Shown piece by piece: positions 56,126 through 64,000 of a stretch of 64,000 nt of DNA. The notes under the pieces were generated by a model. It was not told the origin of the DNA and did no database searches. It saw only the letters and a list, made by a program, of their open reading frames with translations. Location: contig JACQDM010000008.1 in assembly GCA_016201045.1 (NCBI GenBank), positions 496,001 to 560,000 of the forward strand, written 5' to 3'. Numbering within the stretch: position 1 is the stretch's first letter; the number at the start of each line of letters is the position of its first letter. The stretch is from Afipia sp. GTDB taxonomy: Bacteria; Pseudomonadota; Alphaproteobacteria; Rhizobiales; Xanthobacteraceae. Position numbers and translations under genes: made by a program.

Positions 56126-57001
56126 TCAGGATTTCGGTTCGATCCGGCGTTCGCGCACCGACCCTTCCTGTGCGACAGACGAGACGAGCGTGCCGTCCTG
56201 TTTGAAGATCAATCCGCGCGTCAGGCCGCGCCCGCCCTGCGCGCTCGGGCTGTCCTGTGCGTAAAGTAGCCACTCGTCGGCCTTGAACGGCCGGTGAAAC
56301 CACATGGCGTGGTCGAGGCTCGCCGGCATCATGCGCTTGTCGAACAGGGTGCGGCCGTATCGCGCCATCACCGCATCGAGCAGGGAAAAATCCGAAGCAT
56401 AGGCCAGCGCACACATATGAAGAGCCGGATCGTCGGGCAGTTTGGCCGCCGTGCGAATCCACACATGAATACGCCCGTCTTCGATCTTCTGGCCGAAGTA
56501 GCGGCCCAATTCGACGGGGCGCAGCTCTATCGGACGGTCGGATTCATAATAACGGCGGATGAACTCCGGCATCTCCTTGAACATCGGCTGCTTGGAGACT
56601 TCTTCTGCCGTCAGTTTTTCAGGCGGCGGGATGTCCGGCATCTTGTCCTGATGGTTGAACGTGCCTTCTTCTTCCGCATGGAACGACACCATGATGGAGA
56701 AGATTGCGTGGCCGTGCTGAATGGCTGTGACGCGCCGCGTCGCATAACTCTTTCCGTCGCGCAGGCGCTCGACCTCGTAAATGATGGGAATTTGCGGGTC
56801 GCCGGGAAGTATAAAGTAACAGTGGAGCGAATGCGGAAGCCGGCCCTCGACGGTGCGGCACGCGGCGACCATCGCTTGTCCGATCACCTGTCCGCCGAAC
56901 ACGCGCTGCCAGCTCGTCTTCGGGCTCGTACCGCGAAACAGATTTTCCTCAAGTTTCTCGATGTCGAGGATCGACAGAAGATCAATCAAACTCTTGGACA
57001 T
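56126..57001 (-). CDS. tesB: Acyl-CoA thioesterase II
   Basis: TesB hydrolyses medium and long acyl-CoAs to free acids and CoA. The 291-residue double-hotdog protein has FRGTSPKTSWQRVFGGQVIGQAMVAACRTV, LHCYFILPGDPQIPIIYEVERLRDGKSYATRRV, LDHAMWFHRPFKADEWLLY with the catalytic aspartate, and SAQGGRGLTRGLIFKQDGTLVSSVAQEG with the catalytic Gln/Thr. It is divergent from the UbiH-type hydroxylase. Confidence 0.95.
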   Translation of the reverse strand: MSKSLIDLLSILDIEKLEENLFRGTSPKTSWQRVFGGQVIGQAMVAACRTVEGRLPHSLHCYFILPGDPQIPIIYEVERLRDGKSYATRRVTAIQHGHAIFSIMVSFHAEEEGTFNHQDKMPDIPPPEKLTAEEVSKQPMFKEMPEFIRRYYESDRPIELRPVELGRYFGQKIEDGRIHVWIRTAAKLPDDPALHMCALAYASDFSLLDAVMARYGRTLFDKRMMPASLDHAMWFHRPFKADEWLLYAQDSPSAQGGRGLTRGLIFKQDGTLVSSVAQEGSVRERRIEPKS

Positions 57002-57165
57002 TCACCACATTCCGTTCTGCGGCGCGATTTGCGCGCAAGCGTCCATTTTCGACGATCCGAAAAGCCTGCTACAACAATCTTTGCATGCCTTTCCGTATCG
57101 TTCTTTGCGCCATATTTCACTGATGACGCGACGCGGCGCAAGGGCAACAGAAACATTGGAATCGC

Positions 57166-58386
57166 ATGTCACACAAACGAAGCATCGTGATCGGCGGCGG
57201 CGCATTTGCCGGATTGGGATTGGCGCTCGGATTGCGCCAAGGCCTGGGTCCAGATGTTCCGATTGTCGTCGCCGATCCGGCCTTTGCAAATCGCCCGAGT
57301 AGCGATCCGCGTGCGTCCGCGATCGTCGCGGCTTGCCGCCGGCTGTTTGAAACGCTTGGCGTGTGGCGCGAGGTCGCAGACCATGCCCAGCCGATTCTGG
57401 ACATGGTCGTCACCGATTCAAAGCTCGACGATTCCGTGCGGCCCACGTTCCTGACATTCGGCGGCGAAGTCGAGCCGGGTGAGCCGTTTGCGCATATGGT
57501 GGAGAACCGCCGTTTGGTCGATGCACTGGTCGCGCGCGCGGAGGCCGACGGCATCGCGCTTCATGCGCTGGCGGTTTCTGACTTCGAGTCGCGACCTGAC
57601 GGCATCAACGTCACCCTCAGCGACGGCCACTCGATCGATGCCAGCCTTCTTGTCGCGGCAGACGGAGCGAAGTCGAAATTGCGCGAACGCGCCGGCATCG
57701 CAACGCACGGCTGGGATTACGATCAATCGGGGATCGTCGTGACGGTAGTGCATGAGCGAGACCACCACGGTCGCGCAGAAGAGCATTTTTTACCTGCGGG
57801 TCCATTTGCGATTTTGCCGCTGAAGGGTAACCGCTCGTCGCTGGTGTGGACTGAGAGTCGCGCGGAGGCGACGCGCATCGTCGCGCTACCGGCCGATCAA
57901 TTCAAATCCGAGTTGGAATTGCGCTTCGGCCTGCATCTCGGCGAACTGAATGTCGCCGATAAGCCGCGTGCATTTCCGCTCGGCTATTTCGTCGCGCGCT
58001 CCTTCGTCGGCGAACGGCTCGCGCTGATCGGCGATGCCGCGCATGTCATCCATCCCATCGCGGGGCAGGGGCTCAACATGGGCATCAAGGATGCGGCGGC
58101 GCTGGCGGAAGTCATCGTCGATGCGTCGCGATTGGGAATCGATCCGGGACAGGCCGATGTGCTCGAGCGCTATCAGCGCTGGCGGCGCTTCGACACGGTG
58201 GCGATGGGTGTCGCGACCAATTCGCTCAACATGCTGTTCTCGAATCGCTCTACGGTGTTGCGCGCAGTGCGCGACATCGGACTAGGTCTGGTCGATCGTG
58301 TTCCGCCGCTCAAGGCGGCGTTCATCAAGCAGGCGGCAGGATTGTCCGGTGAGGTGCCGCGGCTTTTGCGCGGCGAAGCGTTGTAG
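57166..58386 (+). CDS. UbiH/UbiF/UbiL family FAD-dependent hydroxylase
   Basis: A 406-residue flavoprotein monooxygenase of the ubiquinone-ring hydroxylase family. It has the Rossmann motif IVIGGGAFAGLGLALGLRQGL, the SDPRASAIVAACRRLFETLGVW motif, VENRRLVDALVARA, LLVAADGAKSKLRERAGI (DG motif), PLKGNRSSLVWTE and GDAAHVIHPIAGQGLNMGIKDAAALAEVI. Which ring position (C5, C6 or more than one, as for alphaproteobacterial UbiL) cannot be told from the sequence. It is convergent with the Trm112-like gene, 8 bases away. Confidence 0.9.
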   Translation: MSHKRSIVIGGGAFAGLGLALGLRQGLGPDVPIVVADPAFANRPSSDPRASAIVAACRRLFETLGVWREVADHAQPILDMVVTDSKLDDSVRPTFLTFGGEVEPGEPFAHMVENRRLVDALVARAEADGIALHALAVSDFESRPDGINVTLSDGHSIDASLLVAADGAKSKLRERAGIATHGWDYDQSGIVVTVVHERDHHGRAEEHFLPAGPFAILPLKGNRSSLVWTESRAEATRIVALPADQFKSELELRFGLHLGELNVADKPRAFPLGYFVARSFVGERLALIGDAAHVIHPIAGQGLNMGIKDAAALAEVIVDASRLGIDPGQADVLERYQRWRRFDTVAMGVATNSLNMLFSNRSTVLRAVRDIGLGLVDRVPPLKAAFIKQAAGLSGEVPRLLRGEAL

Positions 58387-58394
58387 ATATTCGG

Positions 58395-58592
58395 TCAATC
58401 CAGCTTGCGCGCTTCTTCCGGTAGCATGATCGGAATGCCGTCGCGGATCGGATAAGCGAGCTTGGCCTTTCGCGAAATCAGTTCTTGCTTTGCGGCATCG
58501 AATTCCAGCGGACCCTTGGTTTGCGGACAGACCAGAATTTCCAGAAGCTTCGGATCGACGCCGCTTTCGGGCCGATCATTGGTAGTCGTCAT
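58395..58592 (-). CDS. Trm112 family protein
   Basis: A 65-residue protein with [52 protein letters not shown], the bacterial Trm112/YcaR signature. Only one cysteine remains (VCPQTKG), so the zinc site of eukaryotic Trm112 is not complete. In eukaryotes Trm112 activates methyltransferases; the bacterial role is not established. ATG 58592 fits the conserved start. Confidence 0.9.
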   Translation of the reverse strand: MTTTNDRPESGVDPKLLEILVCPQTKGPLEFDAAKQELISRKAKLAYPIRDGIPIMLPEEARKLD

Positions 58593-58667
58593 GGCGGTTG
58601 CCCCGGAATATTCGCGCTATCTGCGATTTATCACGATTGAATGAAAAAGTAATCGGCTTCGCGCGCT

Positions 58668-59342
58668 CTACTGCAACGGCGGATCGCCAGTCGTCCGCTT
58701 CTTGGCGAGATCCATTTCAGTCACGGCGATAAGGATTTCAGCGCGGGTCTTGAGATTCGGGGCTTCTAATAACGCTTGCTTCTCTGCCGGTCCGTAGGGA
58801 GACATCATCGCCAGTGCGTTCACAAGCGCTTCATTCGGCGCGCTTTCGATGCCTTCCCAATCGACCTTCAATTCATTGGCTTTGAGAAAATCGGTCAGAG
58901 TATCGAGCAGCGCCTCACGATCCACATCGTCCTCGCCCTTGCGCGCGGTGAAATCGTCGACGAACGGAAAATAGTCGACCTGACATTGCCGATACGGTGT
59001 CGATACGTTTTTCTCTTCGACGATCTCGAACCGCGAGACGCCGGTAAGTTCAAGGATGTAGCGACCGTCGCCGGACTCGGCGAGCTGCGTAATGCGGCCG
59101 ACGCAGCCCACTTTGAACAGGGAAGGTTTTTCTTTGTCGCGTGAATGCGTGTCGTCGGGCTGGATCATGCCGATGAGCCGGTGGCCGTCGCGGAGCGCAT
59201 CGTCGATCATCTGCAGATAGCGCGGCTCGAAGATATTCAGCGGCATCTGTCCGCGCGGCAGCAGCAATGCGCCCGACAGCGGAAATACGGGAATGACCTC
59301 GGGAAGATCGGCCGGGCCGCTGTAGTCGGCGTTGATCGGCAT
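58668..59342 (-). CDS. LON peptidase substrate-binding domain protein
   Basis: A 224-residue protein made of the N-terminal domain of Lon protease without the ATPase or peptidase. It shows VIPVFPLSGALLLPRGQMPLNIFEPRYLQMIDDAL, HRLIGMIQPD, VGRITQLAESGDGRYILELTGVSRFEI and a helical end (MMSPYGPAEKQALLEAPNLKTRAEILIAVTEM). The substrate and function are unknown. GAGGAGA sits 5 bases before the ATG (MPINADYSGP). It lies 38 bases after the CnoX gene on the same strand. Confidence 0.93.
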   Translation of the reverse strand: MPINADYSGPADLPEVIPVFPLSGALLLPRGQMPLNIFEPRYLQMIDDALRDGHRLIGMIQPDDTHSRDKEKPSLFKVGCVGRITQLAESGDGRYILELTGVSRFEIVEEKNVSTPYRQCQVDYFPFVDDFTARKGEDDVDREALLDTLTDFLKANELKVDWEGIESAPNEALVNALAMMSPYGPAEKQALLEAPNLKTRAEILIAVTEMDLAKKRTTGDPPLQ

Positions 59343-59380
59343 CCGCTCTCCTCGTTGGAAGACGTTCAGGTCTCGAGAAT

Positions 59381-60304
59381 TTATGAAAACAGAATTGTCG
59401 ACAGCCGCCTGCGGCCTTCGACAGTTGCGTCGTCTTGCGGACCCCATGCTTCAAAGAATTGCACGAGCTTTTTGCGTGCACCGTCATCGTCCCATTTGCG
59501 GTCGCGTTTTACGATCTCCAGCAGGTTCGTTGCCGCATCGGCGCGTTTGCCCGTCGCATTCAACGCAACGGCGAGGTCGAATCGCGCTTGATGATCGAGC
59601 GGATTGGCCGCGACCTTCTGCTCAAGATCGCTCACCGGCCCGAGCGACTTCGCCTGTTCGGCAAGATCGAGCATCGTCTGCACGGCCGAGATCGCAGTAT
59701 CGTTGCGTTTTGATTCCGGAACCATCCCGAGCGTCTGTTTCGCCTGATCGAGCGAGCCTGCAACGACATAACAGCGTGCGAGACCAGCGAGAGCTGGGAT
59801 GTTCGTCGCATCCAGACCGAGGACTTCCGCGAAGATAGACGCAGCGGTCGCAGGATCGCCGGCCTCGAGCGCCGCATTTGCTTCATTCAAGATAAGAGGA
59901 ATGTCATTGCCGCCTGCGTCCGGCATGCCCTTCGTCAGCTTGTCGATGAACGCACTGACCTGGCTTTCTGGCACGGCCCCCATAAAGCCATCGGCCGGTT
60001 GACCGTTGACGAATGCGATCACCGCGGGAATCGACTGAATGCCCATCTGCCCCGGAATCGCCGGATGCTCGTCGATGTTCATTTTGACGAGCTTGACCTT
60101 GCCGTTCGCCGCGCGCACGGCCTTCTCGATGATCGGCGTGAGTTGTTTGCAGGGGCCGCACCACGGCGCCCAGAAGTCAATCAGCACGGGCTGGCGCTTC
60201 GATTCCTCAATGACATCCTTCACAAATGTCTGGGTCGTCGTGTCCTTGATGAGATCGGGCGGCGTCGTTGCCGCAGGTCCGCTGCCTTGCTCGATTATCG
60301 TCAC
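59381..60304 (-). CDS. Chaperedoxin CnoX-type thioredoxin/TPR protein
   Basis: A 307-residue protein with an N-terminal thioredoxin domain (about 25-130) and C-terminal tetratricopeptide-like helices (about 150-290). The active site is WCGPC (Cys49 and Cys52), so it can exchange disulfides, unlike Escherichia coli CnoX (YbbN), where the first cysteine is replaced. Caulobacter CnoX also keeps both. CnoX holds oxidatively damaged proteins and hands them to GroEL and DnaK. The GTG start (VTIIEQGSG) follows GAGGATCAC; a TTG seven codons upstream is less likely. It leads into the Lon-domain gene. Confidence 0.92.
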   Translation of the reverse strand: MTIIEQGSGPAATTPPDLIKDTTTQTFVKDVIEESKRQPVLIDFWAPWCGPCKQLTPIIEKAVRAANGKVKLVKMNIDEHPAIPGQMGIQSIPAVIAFVNGQPADGFMGAVPESQVSAFIDKLTKGMPDAGGNDIPLILNEANAALEAGDPATAASIFAEVLGLDATNIPALAGLARCYVVAGSLDQAKQTLGMVPESKRNDTAISAVQTMLDLAEQAKSLGPVSDLEQKVAANPLDHQARFDLAVALNATGKRADAATNLLEIVKRDRKWDDDGARKKLVQFFEAWGPQDDATVEGRRRLSTILFS

Positions 60305-60549
60305 GTGATCCTCGCCTGCCGCCAAATCGTGAGAGAGCCGCTTCTAGCATGGCTCCAATCGTAAATGGCGGCGATGAGGCCCATTTTCAATTCCTCATCA
60401 GGCCGCTAAATCCGTTTACTAACATCGGCTTGGCCGCCATGCGCCGGAACTTGCCGCCGGAATAGAACGGCCAAGCCGGTTGCATTGGCAGGCTGCATTT
60501 GGCATAGGTTTGCCCGGCGGCGCGCTTGCGCCCGTCAATTCTCTGCGAT

Positions 60550-60624
<75 letters not shown>

Positions 60625-60656
60625 GACAATTTTCTTGGATGTTTTGGCAGTTTACG

Positions 60657-60690
60657 AAAGGCCGGGCGGTTGCCCGGCCTTTTCGTTTTA
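60657..60690 (+). terminator. Intrinsic terminator after tRNA-Gly
   Basis: AAAGGCCGGGC (60657-60667) pairs over 11 bases with GCCCGGCCTTT (60672-60682) around a GGTT loop, followed by TCGTTTT. It lies about 33 bases after the tRNA and just before the stop of the convergent panE-like gene. On the minus strand it ends in a short CTTT, so it may also help to stop that transcript. Confidence 0.85.
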
Positions 60691-60694
60691 AGAT

Positions 60695-61624
60695 TCAGGA
60701 AAGCTGAGCTTCGTAAGCCTTCAGATGCGTGTAGACGATCCGCAGCAGCGGCACATTGAGCGCACTTTTCTTGTTCGTTTCGGCGCGATGAATAAGGTCG
60801 CCGACGATCTGGTCGGCCTCGATCCGCGCGTTGCCGCGAATATCGCGCAGCATCGACGCCGTGATCGGCGATTTCGGTGCGAATAGCATACCGCTCGTGC
60901 GTTCCAGAAATTCGGAGCGCGGCGCATGACCTGCGGCTTCGGCAACGGCCGCGATTTCGGCGCGGAGATCGCGGATGAAATCCGCTCCGCCCGGCGCTCC
61001 GGTGATCTGTCCTGCCGTTGCCCGCATCAACGATGTCGCGCCGGCAAGCGTGGCGAGAAATACCCACTTCTCCCACATCTCCTGAATGATCACGCTGCTG
61101 GCGCGTGCGTCGAATTTCGCGCCCTGAAGCTGCGCCTCGATGCGCTTGGCGCGATCGCCCTTCGGCGTGCCGCGTTCGCCGAACGACATGCCGTGCATCG
61201 GCGTCAGCTGAATGATCTCGCCGTTCGGGCCGAGCGTCGCAGCAATCTGGCATTGCCCGCCCATCACGCGGTCGATGCCGAATTTCGTATCGAGCACGTC
61301 GAGGTGCTTCATGCCGTTGAGAAACGGAATGATCGCGGTGTCCGGTCCAACTGCTGGTTCGAACGATGCGATCGCGTCGTCGAGATCGTAGGCCTTGCAG
61401 CTTAGAATGATAACGTCGAACGGCTGCCTGATATTCCTGGAGAGCAATGTTGGCGGATTCGCTTTGGCAAAATCGCCGACAGGGCTTTTGATGACGAGAC
61501 CATTCTTCGCCAGCAGTTCGGCACGCTTCTCGCGCACCAGAAAGGTGACATCGCGGCCCGCCTCGATCAGGCGGCCGCCGAAATAGCCGCCGGTCGCGCC
61601 CGCGCCGATGACGAGAATTTTCAT
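60695..61624 (-). CDS. 2-dehydropantoate 2-reductase family protein (PanE/ApbA)
   Basis: The family reduces ketopantoate to pantoate with NADPH for coenzyme A synthesis. The 309-residue protein starts MKILVIGAGATGGYFGGRLIEAGRDVTFLVR and contains VIILSCKAYDL, IIPFLNGMKHLDVL (catalytic-region NGM), WEKWVFLATLAGATSLMRATAGQI with the conserved Lys, and MLRDIRGNARIEADQIVGDLI. ATG 61624 matches homologous starts. Several paralogues of this family exist in Rhizobiales, so PanE activity is likely but not certain. It lies 40 bases after the SDR gene, on the same strand. Confidence 0.88.
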   Translation of the reverse strand: MKILVIGAGATGGYFGGRLIEAGRDVTFLVREKRAELLAKNGLVIKSPVGDFAKANPPTLLSRNIRQPFDVIILSCKAYDLDDAIASFEPAVGPDTAIIPFLNGMKHLDVLDTKFGIDRVMGGQCQIAATLGPNGEIIQLTPMHGMSFGERGTPKGDRAKRIEAQLQGAKFDARASSVIIQEMWEKWVFLATLAGATSLMRATAGQITGAPGGADFIRDLRAEIAAVAEAAGHAPRSEFLERTSGMLFAPKSPITASMLRDIRGNARIEADQIVGDLIHRAETNKKSALNVPLLRIVYTHLKAYEAQLS

Positions 61625-61664
61625 GATCGCATCCGCGTCTTGCTGAGTGTTGGACGAAGCGTGC

Positions 61665-62402
61665 TTACCATTTTTCGCCGAACGGACGTATCTCCAACTC
61701 GAACGTCCAGGCGGTGCGCGGCTGCTGATAGAGCTGCCAGTAGGATTCCGCAACCGACGCCGGCGGCATCAGCAGATCGGGATTGTCGAGCGCTTCCTTG
61801 CCCCACATCTGCTCACGGCGCTCGCGTACCCATGCAGTATCGACGCCCGAGTCGATGATGAGATGGGCGACGTGGATATTCCTCGGTCCGAGTTCGCGGG
61901 CGGTGGCCTGCGCGACCGCGCGCAATCCGAATTTGGCGCTTGCGAATGCTGCGTAGCCCGAGCCGCCGCGAAGGCTCGCCGTCGCACCCGTGAAGAAGAT
62001 GTTTCCCTTGCCGCGCGGCAGCATCAGCTTGGCGGCCTCGCGCCCCGCTAGAAAGCCCGAATAACAGGCCATTTCCCACACCTTTCGGAAAACGCGCTCG
62101 GTGGTGTCGAGGATCGGGAAATTGACGTTGGCGCCGATGTTGAAGATGCAGACCTCCAGCGGCGCGAGCTTGTCTGCGTCGCCGAGAAACGAAATGACTT
62201 CGTCTTCCTTGCGGGCATCGAGCGAGCGTCCGTGGATTTCTCCGCCCTTCGCCTGAATTTCCTTGATCAGCGGTTCGAGCTTCTCGCCGTTACGCCGCCC
62301 GGCGAACACGGTAAAACCTTCGGACGCGAATTTCTTCGCGATCTCGCCGCCGATGTAGTCGCCGGCACCAATCACCGCGACAGTTGCGTTGCGCTTTGCC
62401 AA
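61665..62402 (-). CDS. Atypical short-chain dehydrogenase/reductase-like protein
   Basis: A 245-residue Rossmann-fold protein resembling classical SDRs: VAVIGAGDYIGGEIAKKFASEGFTVFAGRR at the N-terminus, FNIGANVNFPILDTT and FFTGATASLRGGSGYAAFASAKFGLRAVAQATARELGPRNIHV. The glycine motif is incomplete, and the catalytic tyrosine position is Phe153 (FASAK with Lys157); Ser at TGATAS is close to normal. A known SDR subgroup (SDR_c10) has exactly this Phe for Tyr change. Substrate and activity are unknown. It lies between the binding protein and panE-like genes. Confidence 0.88.
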   Translation of the reverse strand: MAKRNATVAVIGAGDYIGGEIAKKFASEGFTVFAGRRNGEKLEPLIKEIQAKGGEIHGRSLDARKEDEVISFLGDADKLAPLEVCIFNIGANVNFPILDTTERVFRKVWEMACYSGFLAGREAAKLMLPRGKGNIFFTGATASLRGGSGYAAFASAKFGLRAVAQATARELGPRNIHVAHLIIDSGVDTAWVRERREQMWGKEALDNPDLLMPPASVAESYWQLYQQPRTAWTFELEIRPFGEKW

Positions 62403-62439
62403 TGTCTTTCTCCGCTAGTCCGCGTTGAAGCCTAACACC

Positions 62440-63639
62440 TTATTTGGCGTCGTCGTCGATGAGTCCGCCGACCAGATCCCATGCCTTGCCGTTCCAGCGC
62501 TGAAGGTTGAGCTGGGTATAGAGCTTGTTGTTGGTCGCCCCGGTATTGGCGACGATTCCAGGCAGGGACATTGGCAGCACCAGTCCCTTGATATTGCGCG
62601 TCTGTTTGAGGATGTTCTCGCGTGACAGGTCGTCACCGCACTGCTTGAGAATTGTCTCAAGCACCACGCCCTGATGCATGCCGGTGAAGTAATTGCTGTC
62701 CGCGATGTCGGCACCCGGCATGTACTTTTCCATGAACGCGCGATATTGCTTCACGCCTGCGTCGTTCGCCCATTTCGGATCGTCGGGATCTTTGCGGTAG
62801 GTCGCGGTCATAACGCCTTTGGCGGCGTCCACGCCAGCCGGCACCAGCACAGCCGATATCGAACTTGAAATCAGATTGGTGATGAACAATCCGTCCCATC
62901 CGATTTCATGCACTTTTCGGATTGCCTGCGCTGCGAACTTTGGCGTGCCGGCGAACAACAGCACGCGCGCGCCGCTGCTGGTGAGAGACACGATCTGGGA
63001 ATCGACCGTCGGCTGGCTGACTTCGTAGTTCGCTGTGACAACTTTCGAGTCGAACGCTTCTTTCAATTCGGCTTTGAAGCCATCGATGAAATCCTTACCC
63101 AGATCGTCGTTCTGATAGAGGATGGCGATCTTGGCGTTCGGCATTTCCTTTGCGATATAACGCGCGTATGCGCGCGATTCCGTGTCGTAGCTCGGCAGTC
63201 CAGTGGTGATGTAGGGGTAGTCGTTGTAGTTCGTGAAGCGCGTTGCGCCCGTCACGATGAAGGCCTGCGGCACTTTCTTGGCGGCGAGATATTTTGCGAT
63301 TGCAAGATTGCTAGCCGTGCCGAGGGTTGAAAACATGAAGGCGACTTCGTCGGATTCGACGAGACGGCGCGCATGCTCGACCGCTTTCGACGGATTGTAA
63401 GCGTCATCGAGAGCGATGAGATTGATCTTGCGGCCGTTCACGCCGCCCCGGTCGTTGATGAAATTGACATAGCCGACGAGCGATTTGCCGACGGCACCGA
63501 GCGCGGAAGCCGGTCCGCTGAAGGGAAAGATTGCGCCGACTTTGACTTCGGTTGCCGTGACGCCGGGCATATCGACCGCGAACGCGGGGGCTGAGAGAGA
63601 GCCTAGCAATATGGCTGACGCCAGCAATTTTTTGAGCAT
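62440..63639 (-). CDS. ABC transporter substrate-binding protein, branched-chain amino-acid type
   Basis: A 399-residue periplasmic protein of the LivJ/LivK type (Peripla_BP_6). A signal peptide ends at AFA21 (MLKKLLASAILLGSLSAPAFA); the fold begins VKVGAIFPFSGPASALGAVGKSLVGYVNFINDRGGVNGRKINLIALDDAYNPSKAVEHARRLV and continues with FSTLGTASNLAIAKYLAAKKVPQ and KIAILYQNDDLGKDFIDGFKAEL. The permease and ATPase genes are not adjacent, so it is an orphan binding protein or its partners are elsewhere. The ligand cannot be told. It is upstream of the SDR and panE-like genes, perhaps in one unit. Confidence 0.92.
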   Translation of the reverse strand: MLKKLLASAILLGSLSAPAFAVDMPGVTATEVKVGAIFPFSGPASALGAVGKSLVGYVNFINDRGGVNGRKINLIALDDAYNPSKAVEHARRLVESDEVAFMFSTLGTASNLAIAKYLAAKKVPQAFIVTGATRFTNYNDYPYITTGLPSYDTESRAYARYIAKEMPNAKIAILYQNDDLGKDFIDGFKAELKEAFDSKVVTANYEVSQPTVDSQIVSLTSSGARVLLFAGTPKFAAQAIRKVHEIGWDGLFITNLISSSISAVLVPAGVDAAKGVMTATYRKDPDDPKWANDAGVKQYRAFMEKYMPGADIADSNYFTGMHQGVVLETILKQCGDDLSRENILKQTRNIKGLVLPMSLPGIVANTGATNNKLYTQLNLQRWNGKAWDLVGGLIDDDAK

Positions 63640-63701
63640 CTCGTTCTCCCCGGGTCTTAGGCGCGGCGAAGATGCCGCTTGATCTTAGCGAGACCATTAA
63701 G

Positions 63702-63716
63702 GTTCTATTTTAGAAC
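63702..63716. promoter_or_regulatory. Inverted repeat GTTCTA-TTT-TAGAAC
   Basis: A perfect 6-base inverted repeat around 3 bases lies 63 bases before the binding protein start, in the divergent gap with the HxlR regulator gene. It is AT-rich in a GC-rich genome, which suits an operator or promoter site. Confidence 0.4.
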
Positions 63717-63765
63717 TGTCAATGTGAATACGCCTATTTCGGAGTCATGCCGAAAAGGCCCATGG

Positions 63766-63782
63766 ATTGTGCCTTGCACAAT
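63766..63782. promoter_or_regulatory. Inverted repeat ATTGTGC-CTT-GCACAAT
   Basis: A perfect 7-base inverted repeat around 3 bases, midway in the 255-bp gap between the binding protein gene and the HxlR regulator gene. Its size suits a dimeric winged-helix repressor, so autoregulation by the HxlR protein is one possibility. Confidence 0.42.
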
Positions 63783-63894
63783 GGCTGTTTCGTTCACGTC
63801 AATAAGCGGTTACAATGGATACCAAAGTGGAATTGACCTTTTTTCGAATTGTCGGGTCAGGTCTGCGCCGCCAGGCGGCGCGCGGAGAATGACG

Positions 63895-64000
63895 ATGAAG
63901 TGGGATAATCTCGACGAAGAGCCCTGTTCGGTGGCGCGGACCGTATCGGTGATCGGAGATCGCTGGAGTCTTCTAATCCTGCGCGACTGTTTTCGCCGCA
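63895..64000 (+). CDS. HxlR family transcriptional regulator (N-terminal part)
   Basis: The first 35 codons of a gene that leaves the window. MKWDNLDEEPCSVARTVSVIGDRWSLLILRDCFRR is the HxlR start: a conserved cysteine (CSVARTVSVIGDRW) and the first helix of the winged helix. HxlR proteins are dimeric winged-helix regulators, often of detoxification or catabolism genes and often autoregulated. The ATG at 63895 has GGAG 7 bases upstream; the ATG two codons earlier is too close to it. It is divergent from the binding protein gene. Confidence 0.85.
   Translation, partial: MKWDNLDEEPCSVARTVSVIGDRWSLLILRDCFRR

Overview
The window reads as a chromosomal segment of an alphaproteobacterium of the order Hyphomicrobiales (Rhizobiales), most like the Bradyrhizobium/Rhodopseudomonas/Xanthobacteraceae branch. 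This rests on gene content and order, high-GC codon use, ParB-type parS palindromes, an OlsB-type ornithine lipid acyltransferase and short intergenic palindromes of the type common in Bradyrhizobium. Almost everything is housekeeping and densely packed. I see no prophage, transposase, CRISPR array or toxin-antitoxin locus.

Layout. 0-11 kb: grpE and hrcA (minus), then rph-rdgB-hemW (plus), an LpoA-like lipoprotein (minus), rsmI-yraN-gshB, a PAS protein, and comM, which is broken by a +1 frameshift. 11-15 kb: a small secreted protein, a hybrid histidine kinase and olsB. 15-20 kb: a minus-strand histidine block (hisB, a DUF2628 membrane protein, hisH, hisA, hisF, hisE) running into coaA. 20-26 kb: hslV, a DUF2585 protein and hslU (plus), then a Tim44-like protein, mltA and an Smr-domain protein (minus), then secB.

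26-38 kb is the most informative part. dnaQ, coaE, maf and the PPDK regulator read leftward. After a 505-bp gene-free, relatively AT-rich gap with DnaA-box-like sites, hemJ, rho, mnmE, mnmG, rsmG, parA and parB read rightward. This is the gene order around the Caulobacter origin, and four parS palindromes lie between 33.2 and 35.3 kb, so the gap at 29,098-29,602 is the best candidate for the chromosomal replication origin. aroE and hemE, usually part of this neighbourhood, are missing here.

38-52 kb: leuS-lptE-holA, a membrane diguanylate cyclase, a PLP-binding YggS protein, an L,D-transpeptidase-like protein, an OmpR-type response regulator without a partner kinase, a single-domain cyclic-nucleotide-binding protein, and aminotransferase-ftsK-lolA-xthA. 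52-56 kb: two PII-AmtB ammonium modules in tandem, the first with a possible sigma-54 promoter. 56-64 kb: tesB, a UbiH-type hydroxylase, a Trm112-like protein, a Lon-N-domain protein, a CnoX-type thioredoxin, tRNA-Gly(GCC), a panE-like reductase, an atypical SDR protein and a branched-chain amino-acid-type binding protein, ending in the start of an HxlR regulator.

Functions fall into proteostasis (grpE, hrcA, hslUV, secB, CnoX), translation and RNA maturation (rph, rsmI, rsmG, mnmEG, leuS, rho), DNA replication and segregation (origin, dnaQ, holA, parABS, ftsK), envelope assembly (lptE, lolA, mltA, LpoA-like, L,D-transpeptidase, olsB) and nitrogen sensing and uptake (glnK/amtB).
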